Of a stretch of 64,000 nt of DNA, positions 52,694 through 64,000 are shown in pieces. The stretch covers positions 20,562,022-20,626,021 of the forward strand of contig OX578150.1 in NCBI GenBank assembly GCA_951213105.1, written 5' to 3'. Numbering within the stretch: the first letter of the stretch is position 1; each line of letters starts with the position of its first letter. This DNA is from Amaurobius ferox (lineage: Eukaryota; Arthropoda; Arachnida; Araneae; Amaurobiidae). A program made the translations under genes and the position numbers. A model generated the notes under the pieces. The model did no database searches. It had not been told where the DNA came from and saw only the letters and a list, made by a program, of their open reading frames with translations.

Positions 52694-55300
52694 CACTAGA
52701 AAGACAGAGTGGCTTATGTGGCCCCTTTCATTATTTGTTATTCAGTAATTCCAATAATAATTGACTGAACGTAGTGCTACTTTCTGATTTTTCATAATAT
52801 GATCCTATTTTAGTGCTTATTTAATCATTTATGCATTGGCCTCATAGGAGCGTAAATATTGAACCTTATACCTAGAATGACGGGAGGAGCCAGAGTGGCC
52901 CCTAAGGTATTTTACAATACTACAGAGAAATTCTTCATTTCTCATAATCGCTGTAACATGACAAATGCTATTCAGTCTAGTTTGACCTTGACCTTCCTCT
53001 TTTTACAGCCGGTTTGAATTCCAAATGATACCTCCCACCCATTGGCGACAGCCGGCCAGGTGAACAATAACGATTGCTCTTCAAAAGAAATAAATTTTAC
53101 ATTTTGATGTGTACAGATAATGCTATGGTTCAGTATCATACACTCAGTTTTTATTTAGTCATTAGAGAAGATGTGTCGGTTAAGTGGACTCATTGAAATT
53201 AGTGATTTAGACGGAGATGAAAAATATGTTTCCATAAAAAGCAACAATTCTGATGATGAATCTCAAATTAGTTCGCAGCATAACAGTGAATGCCATGAAA
53301 GTAGTAGTTTGAACAATGAATGTTCTGAAACTAACCCCCAAGCGTCTATAAATAGTAGACAAAAGCGTGAACGTGGGAGTACAGGGGTGTGTTTAGCAGT
53401 ATTAGTTGAAAACGTCATCATAAATGTTCCATTCATAATATTCTACCCTCAGTTGGATAGGAAGAAATTTCTGCAGACGGAACAGCATGGAAAGCAATTT
53501 CACCTCCTGGGACAGTAGGCCGATGTGCAGCCCAAAACGTAGTGAAGGAAACGAAACAACATCGTATGCTAAAAGAAACATTTGCGAAGACAATATGCTT
53601 AGTGCTTGGCGTTCAGCAATAAAATGATACGGCATATAAAAGAATGCACAGAAGAAGAAGCGAAGCTCTCCGTTGTCTAAGTAAAAACACTTGGACTGTA
53701 TCTTTCGATGAACTTGAAGCTGTTTCTTCAATTATGTACGCAAGAGACCTGTATGGAGTGAAGAACTCTCCTTTGAATACTTTATGGTCGACCATTTGGG
53801 GTCCATCATTTTTCGCACAGACTATGGCTAGAGATCATTTCAAAGAAATCATACGTTTCCTTCGCTTTGATCACAAAACAGAAAGATCAGAGCGACTGAA
53901 GTCAAATAAATTCACTCTGGCCTCCGCTTTATGGTACCCTTTCATTGAAAACAGTGCATCTTGTTATAAATGTGGAGTGAATCTCACTGTAGATGAGCAA
54001 CTTCTTCCATCTAAGGCTAGATGCCCTTTCACCTAATATATTCCAAGTTTGGGATACAATTTTGGTTGCTTGTTTGCTTAGATTCAAAATATGTGCTGAA
54101 TGGTTTTCCTTATACTGGTGCAGATAGCGAGCGGCCAGCTGACCAAGCTGTTCATGAACATGTTGTTATGAAGTTGACTCAGCCATACTTGGGAAAAGGA
54201 AGAAACATAACAACAGACAGCTATTTTACTACTGTAAAATTATGTGAAAAATTGAAGTCCCAGTCAGCAAGTCTAGTTGGAACACTTGGAAAACATTGTA
54301 GAGAGGTGCCTCCAACAGCGAAATTACGAAAACAAAATCTTTATTCCACTATTTTGTACAGAAAGAATAAAGATATAACATTAACTGTCTATAAAAGGAA
54401 GAAAAAAAATAAAAATGTATTGTTGCTAAGTTCTCTTCACAACACCGTGATCATCGACGACAATGAGAAGCCAGAAACTGTAACATATTATAATTGAACA
54501 AAGTATGGTGTTGACATTGTAGACCAAATGATACACCTTTATAGAAATAAATCAGGAACTCGTCATTGACCTATGCACATATTTTTTAATGTTTTAGATA
54601 TATCTGCCATAAATGAGTGGATTTTATATAAAGAGGTAACTGGAAAGAAGCAACTTAGTCACAGAAATTTTATCCTGCAGTTATGTGAAGAGCTCTGTGC
54701 TTCATACGTGTCATCAAGAAATACAGCTAATGTAAGGAAACCGACGGAGCAATGTGTAAATAGAGAAGACAACACTATCAAAAAGAGAACCAAATGTAGG
54801 GCAAAAATATCTTGCAAAGGAAAATCATACATGGAACAAACACATCTCTGGATTGCAAAAAAGCAGTTTGTGGCAAATATGCTTCGAGAGAAGTGAGGTG
54901 CATTGATTGCTATGAAAACTGTACAAAATGAAAATAAATCAGGTTAGTATCATATAAATTTTCAGTTTCATTGATTGAACAAGAGTATTTTATTTTATTA
55001 TTATTATTATCTATAATTATTATTTATCTAGACTAGAAACTCAATTATCTGAACAACAAAAATATAAATATGATTTAAAAAGTACTTATGTTCCGTTTAA
55101 TCAGACGTTTTGATTATCCAAATAGACTAAAACCCCATGGAATTCTGATGATCGAGTCTCTTCTATATTCTTATTAAATTAATTTTTACCATATTTCTAG
55201 ATGTTAAATATCTAATTGGTCTACATTCAAAAAGTCTAGGAAGGGCCACACTGGCCCCTTCCGACTTCCTAGGTATACGGCAATTTCAGTCTTTCTAGTG
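52694..55300 (+). mobile_element. piggyBac transposon, complete ends, inactivated
   Basis: Flanked by TTAA (52690-52693 and 55301-55304). Terminal inverted repeats CACTAGAAAGAC, 12 bp perfect. Subterminal inverted blocks TATACCTAG(A/G)A, then GGAG(G)GCCAG.GTGGCCCC, are at about 52869-52903 and 55243-55280. Length 2607 bp, single transposase gene on the + strand. This is a near full-length autonomous-type element by structure. Confidence 0.93.
53171..54896 (+). pseudogene. piggyBac transposase, frameshifted with two in-frame stops
   Basis: N-terminal acidic region from ATG 53171 (EISDLDGDEKYVS, Ser/Asp-rich). The frame breaks at about 53360-53640. The core at 53644-54036 reads WTVSFDELEAVSSIMYARDL, LWSTIWGPSFFAQTMARDHF, IIRFLRFDHKTERSERL and TVDEQLLPSKARCPF (first catalytic Asp). 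A one-base shift at about 54030 moves to SKFGIQFWLLVCL, ADSERPADQAVHEHVV and NITTDSYFTTVKLCEKL (second Asp). A TGA at 54495-54497 precedes YGVDIVDQMIHLY (third Asp), and another TGA at about 54568 replaces the expected Trp of R.WPM. The remainder (54573-54896) is the C-terminal part. All three Asp survive but no single frame does. A live enzyme would excise and insert the element at TTAA. Confidence 0.93.
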
Positions 55301-58300
55301 TTAAACAGTGAAGGTATAATTTTTTTATATTTTCAAAAATATTTTTGTATATTTTGTATTGATTCAAAATCATACTGTACAAAACTACGATATGGGAATA
55401 ACAAACCATACACTAGATTTCCTGTGTCATAAACATCAGGTCCTATTTAATTTTTTTTTAATTCTGTAGAAAAATTCTATATTATTTGTAGTGTACTATT
55501 TTATTAAATGATTTAGAATTCACAAAAATTCTAAAATTTAGGTTCTGTGTAGAAAATATTTAACAGTAGTCATACTACTCAAAGTATTAGTATAATGTGC
55601 AAGGTCTAAATAGTATAGAATTGTTTTAATTTAGCTTTAAATATAATTATGTAACCACAGTGATATTGGTACAATGTAAACTGTATAGAGCAATAATCCC
55701 TTAATAGGTTATATTAGTCTCTTATGATTGGATTTTTTTTAAATAAATGTAAAGCATATTTTTTATAAACAAGCTCAATAAACATTCTATTTTCAACTTT
55801 TGAAATAACCTACAGCTATACAACTTCAAAAATAAACTACCAAGTTGCAAAAATGTATGAAAAGCAACAGCTGCTTACTACTGTGTTTGCCATTGCCAAG
55901 CTATTTGATCTAAATTTAGAGGAACATCATAGTGTTCCTGTGTATTAAGTGATTAGTTGTTGTGGCACTAGCACGATTGCTAGTTTGAACCTAGCCAGAG
56001 GAAATTGTTCGTATTTTAAATTATTGCCTCTTGGAATTTCATGTTTCTATTTTAAGTTGATTTATGGGGGAAAAAAATGCTTTCATTTCTTTCATTTATA
56101 ATATTCAGCTTAACTATATACCAAAAAGGATTCAGCATATAGCTGTATAATGCAGCCTGTAAAACACTAAAAGTAAAAGTGTGCAATTTGGGGCCTTTAT
56201 CACAAATAAGATTTTTTTTTCAGAATAAAAGTTAACATTTTGTAAATATTTTGATAGATTGTATCATGTCGATACTATATTTCAAATTATTTTGGAAAGT
56301 TGACAGATTACTTAGATCTTTTTTGTGATATCTCATTTTTCCATTTATTATATTTCAATTTGTATTTATTATATTAGTTCTAAAAGTGACCTCAAAATAT
56401 GAAAACCCAGCATGAAGCTTTAGGTCACCACCTTCTTGTAAAACACATCTGTAATACCAAGTCTGAAAGTCAGAGAGGATAATTATTTAATTTTCCCTTA
56501 TGAACAAACTTTATCGTGCACAACTCCAGGACATTTATTCCTCCAACTTTGTGCAGGACTGACTACATTTGCTGTATAGAAAAAACCGATTCTCCATACC
56601 TAGATTTTTCTCCATATCTTAACTATTTTTCATGTCTATGAAAAAGTACTACTGAGGCAATCACACTTGTGTAATAGCCAGTTTGTGTAACAAATTTGGT
56701 ATCATTTAATTAGGTAGTTTAGGAAATATTACAATAAAAGGCAAAATTTCCTTACTCGTGCAATGCAATATGTGTGAAAAAGTCATGACATTGTTTTCAG
56801 ACCACTGAACATAATTTGATTTCTCTAGATAGTTTTGGAGAAAAACTATTGCAAAATGTGTTTACGCACAATAAGCTGATAGTACGACATTAAAAAAAAT
56901 CTCAACATTGTTTCTACAAGCATATAACAGACATAATCTGTACAAAATTTGGTTTCAATTGGTTGAGTAGTTAGTCAAAGATTTTCTGTGACCTAAGCTG
57001 TACGGCCTAACCAGAAGCATAAGGTATCTTAATATATGATCATAAGGGACCCCCAACCCAGTCAGAGATATTGTACTGTCATAAAAATCACATTTGTACA
57101 TAATTCAAGCAAATTTTTTTTTTAAATGCAACATTCTTATTGGTTTGAGTAGCATCCTATTAAAATATGGTTTCGTTTGATTGGGTGGATTTAGAGAAAA
57201 TGGGTTTAACTCGATTTGGCGACAGACCGAATGATGATAGACAAAAATTAATGTAAAAAATGTTTTTTTATAATTCAGCACCTTTGAAAATGTATGGATC
57301 TTTAAAATAAAACTTTTCCAGGAAAACAATACCATGAGCGAGGGAAGTAATACTCACATGAATAAAAAAAAATAGCAATTGCTAAAAGTCACAAAAAATC
57401 AATACATTTTGTTTCTTCTATGTAATTTTTTTCCCCTTGAGTTGTCACTTTCTGTACTGATCATGAATTCTGTAATATCATGAATTAAATTTTAGAAGCT
57501 TCTGCAATTTTTCAAACTTGAGGGCATAGTTATGGTCAGAAGTACATTATTAAATATGTCTGTAATCCTTCATCTGTGCTAGAAATATTACATCAATCCA
57601 ATAATTGATAGAAATTACAGGTGGTTTAAACTATTTTATCTCTGGAACTATAAAAATACATAAATTATGTTTCAATTTGTTTTATACTTTTTCAGTAAAA
57701 GTTACTGTATAAATTCTGCACTAGAGTGTATGTCATAACATATATGTCTGTATAACTTGAATATGATTTTGCTAATATGTTGTGTTTGTATGATTTTTGT
57801 AGTTACATTTTGCTAGTTTAAATTTTTTGTTTAATTGTACAAATATTCTAAATGAGCTTCTAAAAACTTTGCCACACTGTACTTTTTATTACTTTTTTAA
57901 TGAGTTTGTATAACATTCGTAATACTTATTTGTACAATTTTATTTTAATTGCAATTTTATTTAATTATTATAATTTTATTTTAATGCCTTTTTGACCACC
58001 GATTTATGTTTGCAGTTTATTTCTCATTTTTGATTATTTACCGCATTAATTTTAGACTAGTTTCTTTCCTCCTATACAAATTCATTTATTGGTTATAAAC
58101 ATTAATATCAGTGTTTCTCAAATTATTTATTGCAACAATAAAACCTTCTCGTCAATCGAAATGCAAACTTCTAAAAATATTATTATTTTAAACTTCATAA
58201 TCATGGGCCCAGTGTATGTACTTATCCTTTATATATACTATGCATTTTAAAATTATATATGAAGCCATACTATTGTGCTAGACTGAACCGTTATTAAACT

Positions 58301-58853
58301 ATTGCCAGATTTTTTTTAGTGAAATATTAAAGAAGTTTACATTTTTTAAAGTGGTAATTATTATATTAATGAAAAACTACAAATTATGTCATTTTAACCC
58401 TCCTAATACTGTGGCATCACTGATGACCCAATACATTTTGCTAAACAATTGCAGTTTCTATTTTATTGTAAAACATTGGCAAAAATGTAGCGCTTCAGAA
58501 TGGTTTTAGCTGGCATACAGATTGAATAGGATATTTTATTTACTATCAATCTGTCAAAGTTTGCTGACATTGTTGCCATATAGTTTGAGAAATTCTACTT
58601 TATGTTGCAATTTATTTTAGACAAGCCATAATATGATTTATTATATTTAAAAAATTAAATGCAATTGTATATTATACTTGCTTGTTGGAAAGATTTTAAT
58701 ATACTATTTGTAAAATTTTTATGTAAATCAGTTTATAAATGAATAGAGAAATGATAAAAAAATTATTTTACACTTCTGTTATGTATTTATTTTTACATGA
58801 AATAATTTATTTGGAACAAGCTTATTATTCTACGGGGTATTTGGAGAAAAAAT
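55301..58853. other. Intergenic, nothing recognised
   Basis: AT-rich. TTAACCCTCCTAATACTG at 58396 has the look of a piggyBac-type end but no partner was found. Confidence 0.45.
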
Positions 58854-59513
58854 CATAAAATCAATGGTTGGTTGTAGAAAAATAATCAGTAAACAGAGAA
58901 GAATTTAATCATAATAGTTGCACCCTCCAGAACTGATAATTTTATAAAAATGCCAAATTTAAATTTTCATATGCCCCTCCCCCCAATAGAAAATGTCAAT
59001 TAGTAAAATTTTCACCCCGCTTAGGGCAAAAGAAATTTGCAAGAAACATTTTGATGAAAAATTCAGAGGTATTCCAATTATTGTTCGTGGGCACATTTCA
59101 TTCAATTGAAAGGGACCAGCACGAAATAAATTATTCACAATAAAATGGAAACAAATTTCAATTAGCAGTTTTCCTGTTTTAAATAGATTTATCATTGTCC
59201 CCTATTTTTACTTTCATACTTTTTGCAATTCAGGTAAAATGGAATACATCAAAGATTTCAATATAGATATCTCGGTGAATGTTTCATTAAAAGATACCAG
59301 ATAAATTTCTTTTGCTTTAATTTAAATGTGGCAAAAATTTTACTAATTGTCATTTTTTATTCAAAGGAGGGGGTGATATATAACAATTTAATTTTAGATT
59401 TTTATGAAATTATCAATTCTGCAGGATACAACTGTCATAGCTAAATTCTTCTCTGTTTGCTAATTATTTTCCATATATTTCTCTACTTCTACAACCAACC
59501 GTTGATTTTATAT
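58854..59513. repeat. Fold-back, ~660 bp, with ~210-250-bp diverged arms
   Basis: The left arm (58854-59075) is matched inversely by about 59255-59513: ATAAAATCAA.GGTTGGTTGT, AAACAGAGAAGAATTTA, GA.CAATTAGTAAAATTTT, GCAAAAGAAATTT. Many differences between arms indicate age. Confidence 0.75.
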
Positions 59514-61860
59514 TCCTTTCAGACACTTTTCGTGAAGCACTTTGTATGTTAAAATTGACAATATTTTTACTATGGAATTTGTATTTCAAATTAAAAAATG
59601 ATAGCTATCTCCAATTTCCATTATTAAATTAATTTTTGTACTGGGTGTTGAAAACTTATGGCTATGGCAGTAGTGTGAATTTCCGTGAATTTTAGGGGGG
59701 GTTCTGAAGTTTTGCGAATGTAAGATTTTTTACTTATATTGTCTAATTAATTTGTATTATAATTTTTGTTTCGCAAAGTGAAATTCCGTGATTTTTTTTT
59801 TTTTTTTTTGTCTGGGAATTTTAGGGGTTTTTTTTAGAAATTTTATGAATATCAAATATATTAAGTCCTTGGACCTTTTAAACTATGAAGAATTGTTTGA
59901 TTTTTCATTCATATAAAGCGAGTATAAAAAAAATTTAATGTTTGTAAAAGTTTTATAGATTTCCATGATAAGAAAAAAAAATCACTTTCCTAGCTACATA
60001 AATTCTCTAACCGTCAGTACTCACAAACATTGTGTTACCGAATTATCCTTTTCTAAATTTAAAAGCATGTTATAGGACAACAAACACTGCAAATAAGAAG
60101 AAAATCTGGGTATGTACAATATAATGTATCAAAATACTGTCCACTTAAATCTTGACCTGTTGTAACAGCTTTGATAACATTACCAGAATTTGAATAGTTT
60201 ATAAATGCCAGTTCAAAACAATTATAATATTATGCTTACTGATTTGCTTAGCTGTTACTTATATTACTGCTTCGTAACTAGTAAATTTTTCTCTTTAGAA
60301 ATGTTCAGTCACATTTAATTTAAAAAAAGCATAACTTTCATTTCATTTAATTCCTATTTTATAAAAAAACAATTATTTTTCATAACAATTGTTTAACTGG
60401 AAAACATTTGATGGTTTTAATTTATTGCCAGACTATTATTACTGTTATGTTCCTATATATATTCAACTATCACACACTACAAAAAAATCATATTTTATTT
60501 TTTACTTGAGTTTGTACATTTCTGCTTCTAAATCCCTGAAAACTGCTACCAAGGCTTACTCCAACTTTACAATTCTGATTATTAATGCTTTAGAATTAGG
60601 GCGTGAACATGATAAGAGAAACCTAATGCCAATTTTAAAAATACTCAAGGGACTATTATAGTAAACAATTTGAGTTTTCTTGTACTCACTTAGTTGATGA
60701 TAGATAAGTCACCAAGTTAGAAATCAGTTATTCCCATACCATCAATGCACTTGGCAACTTTTTTATTGCTCATGCATATGAATGGGTTTTCTTTATACCA
60801 GAGCAACATTTTATTTTTTCACTCCTGCTTTTCCATAATGGTTTTGTTGTACTATCTATCAATCCTGCAGTTTTCTAGAATGTAGAATTTGTCCTGGATT
60901 TCATATCATTAATTCTATTTGTTTTTGTGCTAAATAGTTCTTTATATCAATGTCTCTGGTGAGCATTTTTTGAAAGAACAAATGAATCCTTTTATGTGAC
61001 TTTTTTTATAGGCTACTTGCAAAATAGTAGTCTACATAGGTTGAGATTTAGACTTTTACAAGGTTCTGAAGAAATTTTCAAATGTATAATTCAAGCCTAA
61101 CTCTTTCAGGTCCGAAATGAATATTCAAATATGGTAAAAGATTAATTTGTGTAATTTTGTACTCTGAAATAAGGTAAAAGTTTTCAACAGTTATTTATAT
61201 AGCTGAAATCAAAGAAATAATTTCATGTATCCTATTAAATGTAATTTATAATTTTTTTTAAACATTGAATATGTGCCACCCGATCTGAGTATTAAAAATA
61301 AAGCCTTAGTCTGACCTGACTAAAAACTGCCTAAAAGAAATGCAGGGATCCTAGCTGAAGAAAATGTGGTGTTTGCAGGGATCACACTCAATTTTTCAAG
61401 AAAAAAAAGGAACAAGAACAGGAATTCTGATATAAAAAAAAGTTGTAAATAGTAGGAATCTTAATTTCCACTTCCCCTGTCAATAATTGCTCTTTTCAAT
61501 AAATATAGTATTGAAATATGCCTAGCACAATGATCTCAGTCATACAGCACTTTTGGAACAGCAAAAATCCCATTTTGTGCAAGTTCCAAACAATAACATT
61601 TGACTTAGAGCAGATATTGAATGCTTTACAGAAATAAAACACTTTTGTAGCTGTTTGAAGTAAAGAAATAAGAATTTTGAAAATTTCTGAAAATAAAGTA
61701 TTAACATTTTTAGCTGATTAATACAATATATCAAATTTTGAAACAACTCACAAGAATCGGTCTTGAGGGGAAATAAATATGAAATAGGAGCATTAATCAT
61801 ATTGTCAAAGGCACAGAAGTTGGAAGTAGCAATGACGCATTTTATTGCAATTCTATCTAG
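59514..61860. other. Intergenic, nothing recognised
   Basis: AT-rich; poly-T at 59793-59810. A 90-codon frame at 60389-60661 has no family resemblance. Confidence 0.45.
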
Positions 61861-62018
61861 TAACACACTACAATAAAATGAAGGTGAAGGAAAACTAAAA
61901 CATTCATTTGCACAAATTATTGCACAACACAAGAATAGATAACACACTACAATAAAATGAAGGTGAAGGAAAACTAAAACATTCATTTGCACAAATTATT
62001 GCACAACACAAGAATAGA
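61861..62018. repeat. Perfect two-copy tandem duplication, 79-bp period
   Basis: 61861-61939 and 61940-62018 are identical (TAACACACTACAATAAAATG ... AAGAATAGA). Confidence 0.95.
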
Positions 62019-62189
62019 TCCTCTTCATCAGCAAACATTTAGTCAAAAGACTAAAGGAGCTATGCATATATATGTGCTGTGTTGCATAATTTGTACATAA
62101 TTACGTTGCTTAATTTGTTTTGTGCGTGTTTTTACTTATTGAAAATTAAAGTTACCTAACTAGTAACAAGATTTGGTATTGTTACAATT

Positions 62190-62905
62190 TTTATGTAAAG
62201 TGCTAAAAATCATGATTTTTATTAAAAAGTGCTAAAATTTGTAATTTTTATGAAAAAGTTGTAAATTTTATGAAAGAGCAATTTTATAAAACATTTTTAT
62301 GAAATTGGTGATATTCAAAGAATATTTTTATAAAATTCATGAAAATTATGAAATTTATGCAGAGATTACTGAGATTATACTGAGATTTCCAATATTTTAG
62401 ATAGTGTTAAAACTCAAAATTTTTAAGAAAGAATACTAAAAGTCACGATTTTTGAGAAAGAATGCTAAGAAGTGCGATTTTTTTTAAATAGAGCTAAAAT
62501 TTGTAATTTCTTTTAAATAACACTAAAATTTGTGACTTTTAGATAGAGCAGTAAGATTTGCAATTTGCTAAAATACACAACTTTATTTAAAAGTGCTAAA
62601 ATCCGTGATTTAATTTAAAAGTGCTAAAACCGCGATTTTATTCAAAAGCACTAAAATACATAATGCAATTTGAAAGTGCCAAAATTCACTATTTGAAAGT
62701 GATAAAAATTGCAGTAATTTATTTAAAAATGCTAAAGCTAAGGAAGAACTGTTTTACTGATCTCTAATTTTAGCACCTTTTCTTAAAAATAATGATTTTT
62801 TAAGCTCCTTGTCAAAGATTTTGAATTACAGCAATTTTTCTTAAAAATTGTAAGTTTTACCACTCTTATATAAAAATTGCAAATTTTAGCACTTTTTCAT
62901 AAAAA
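62190..62905. repeat. Degenerate ~30-bp array that switches orientation
   Basis: From 62190 to about 62740, imperfect units AGTGCTAAAATTTGTGATTT, TTATTTAAA recur about every 30 bases. From about 62765 to 62905 the same motif appears inverted (AAATTTTAGCACTTTTTC, ATAAAAA). No coding potential. Confidence 0.75.
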
Positions 62906-63824
62906 CAGACCAAGTTAACTTCGTTTCGGATATTGTATTCACTTTGTTTTATGCATTGTATCATTAACTCCACGAACAGTTTTACTGATATACCCATGAT
63001 TGGGAACAAAATAAAAAAAAAGGCTTCCAAATGTGTAAAAGTAGGAAATAAAAGGAAAATAGGAATGATTTTTAAAAAAGTAAGAAAAAGAAAGAACCAT
63101 GCGATCCTTGTATTTGTTTAAAATGAAATAGGATTCATGCACTATGGAAATAAAATTTCCTAAATGTACTATAAATCTTTTTAACTTCCAAGGTTTAAAT
63201 TATGACATTTTGCAGTATATCACCACTTTATATAATGAAAAAAATTAAAATTTATTAATTGGTAAGAAATTTAAAACAGGAAAAAAATAGCTAATTCGAT
63301 AAAACAACCATATCAAATTTTCAATAAAATTTTGGTTTCAAAAACAATAAAAAAGATTATCATTATGAAAGTTCAAATCTTTCAAGATTACAAAAATGGG
63401 CTTAAAAAAAAAAAAACATACATTTTTGAGCTCAATTTAAATTCCTTGAAAATTTTATATTTGTGAGCTGCATGAACTTTGACAGGAATCATGTTTGTTG
63501 GAGGGGGAAACAAGACCATATAATATGTTGTAAGGAATCTTTATTGATAAAAAAACCTGAAATATGTACTAAACTTCAAGATACAAAGGATGTAAATTGA
63601 AGTTCAGTTCAGTACATAGAATTCTTAACATTCCACAAGATTTCAAGAAAGTTTAAAAATAAACAACTATTGGTATTATCCTTTAAATTAATACTTTTAA
63701 ATACACTAATATCCTTTCCTTTTCTGTAAAGATGAAATTATGTTTCTATATTTGCATTATATGGCTGATTATCTGATAATTGTCCATTTTGAGTCCATTG
63801 AACTTTAAAAAAGATCTATATGAA

Positions 63825-64000
63825 TAAAATTAAAAATCTATGTATGTATGTATATGTGTTTTCTTCTCATTATGGGAGAACGGTTACACTGAATTTCATG
63901 AAATTTTGTGGGTGTCCTTGGAATAGCCCCACTTAAAATTTAGTCCATGTTTCGAATTTCTGGAGTTAGGGTTGTCCAGATATTAATGAAAAGGGAAACT
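63825..64000 (-). repeat. Interspersed repeat, 3' part, cut by window end
   Basis: Inverse of 45330-45533: GAAATTTTGTGGGTG..CTTG, GAATAGCCCCACTTAAAATT, TAGT.CATGTTTCGA, ATATTAAT.AAAA. The copy continues past 64000. Confidence 0.82.

Noticed and set aside
55965..56005. TAGTTTGAACCTAGCC resembling a tRNA-derived SINE
   Set aside because: The presumed A box is too close and there is no tail or duplication.
61540..61992. 150-codon - strand frame, hydrophobic
   Set aside because: Half of it is the 79-bp tandem duplication and the rest is AT-rich; no recognisable domain or splice context.

Overview
This is an AT-rich eukaryotic window, almost certainly from an arthropod. The evidence is a host gene with short exons and multi-kilobase introns, and a repeat load typical of arthropods: jockey-type LINE, piggyBac, Tc1, pogo/Tigger, a Penelope-like fragment, a 5S-rRNA-derived SINE and many fold-back elements. 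A chelicerate such as a spider is plausible but only an inference. There are no bacterial-type operons, CRISPR arrays or convincing tRNA genes.

The only host gene I can support is a member of the TMCC family (transmembrane and coiled-coil domains; Drosophila Dementin, vertebrate TMCC1-3) on the + strand. Nine coding exons lie between 5609 and 35205. All introns are GT-AG, all phases match, and together the exons give a continuous 337-residue C-terminal portion ending in TGA. The start codon and N-terminus are not seen; they probably lie in exons before position 1 or in a short exon I could not recognise within 1-5608.

Layout. 1-5608: non-coding, with a 5'-truncated jockey-type LINE (1183-3290, 12-bp target duplication) and two hairpins near 3.8-3.9 kb. 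5609-35205: the TMCC gene, its introns filled with repeats. Intron 1 has a fold-back and a Penelope GIY-YIG remnant. Intron 3 has a fold-back and palindromes. Intron 4 has a TA microsatellite, a fold-back, a piggyBac-type MITE and a 1.86-kb repeat. Intron 6 has a dead Tc1. Intron 7 has LINE tails and a ~300-bp tandem array interrupted by a 5S-derived SINE and a pogo-like element. Intron 8 has tandem duplications, a MITE and a second, inverted copy of the 1.86-kb repeat. 35206-64000: 3' UTR, then gene-free sequence holding a fold-back with a nested piggyBac-type element, pogo/Tigger relics, an unclassified interspersed repeat, a near-complete but inactivated piggyBac (52694-55300) and several degenerate arrays.

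I found no new multi-gene system. The most interesting points are: the 1.8-kb inverted repeat pair flanking TMCC exons 5-8, which could favour circular RNA or inversion; that repeat's unusual structure; the clean nested-insertion history of the 300-bp array; and a tail hairpin apparently shared between the LINE and a sequence inside a DNA transposon.
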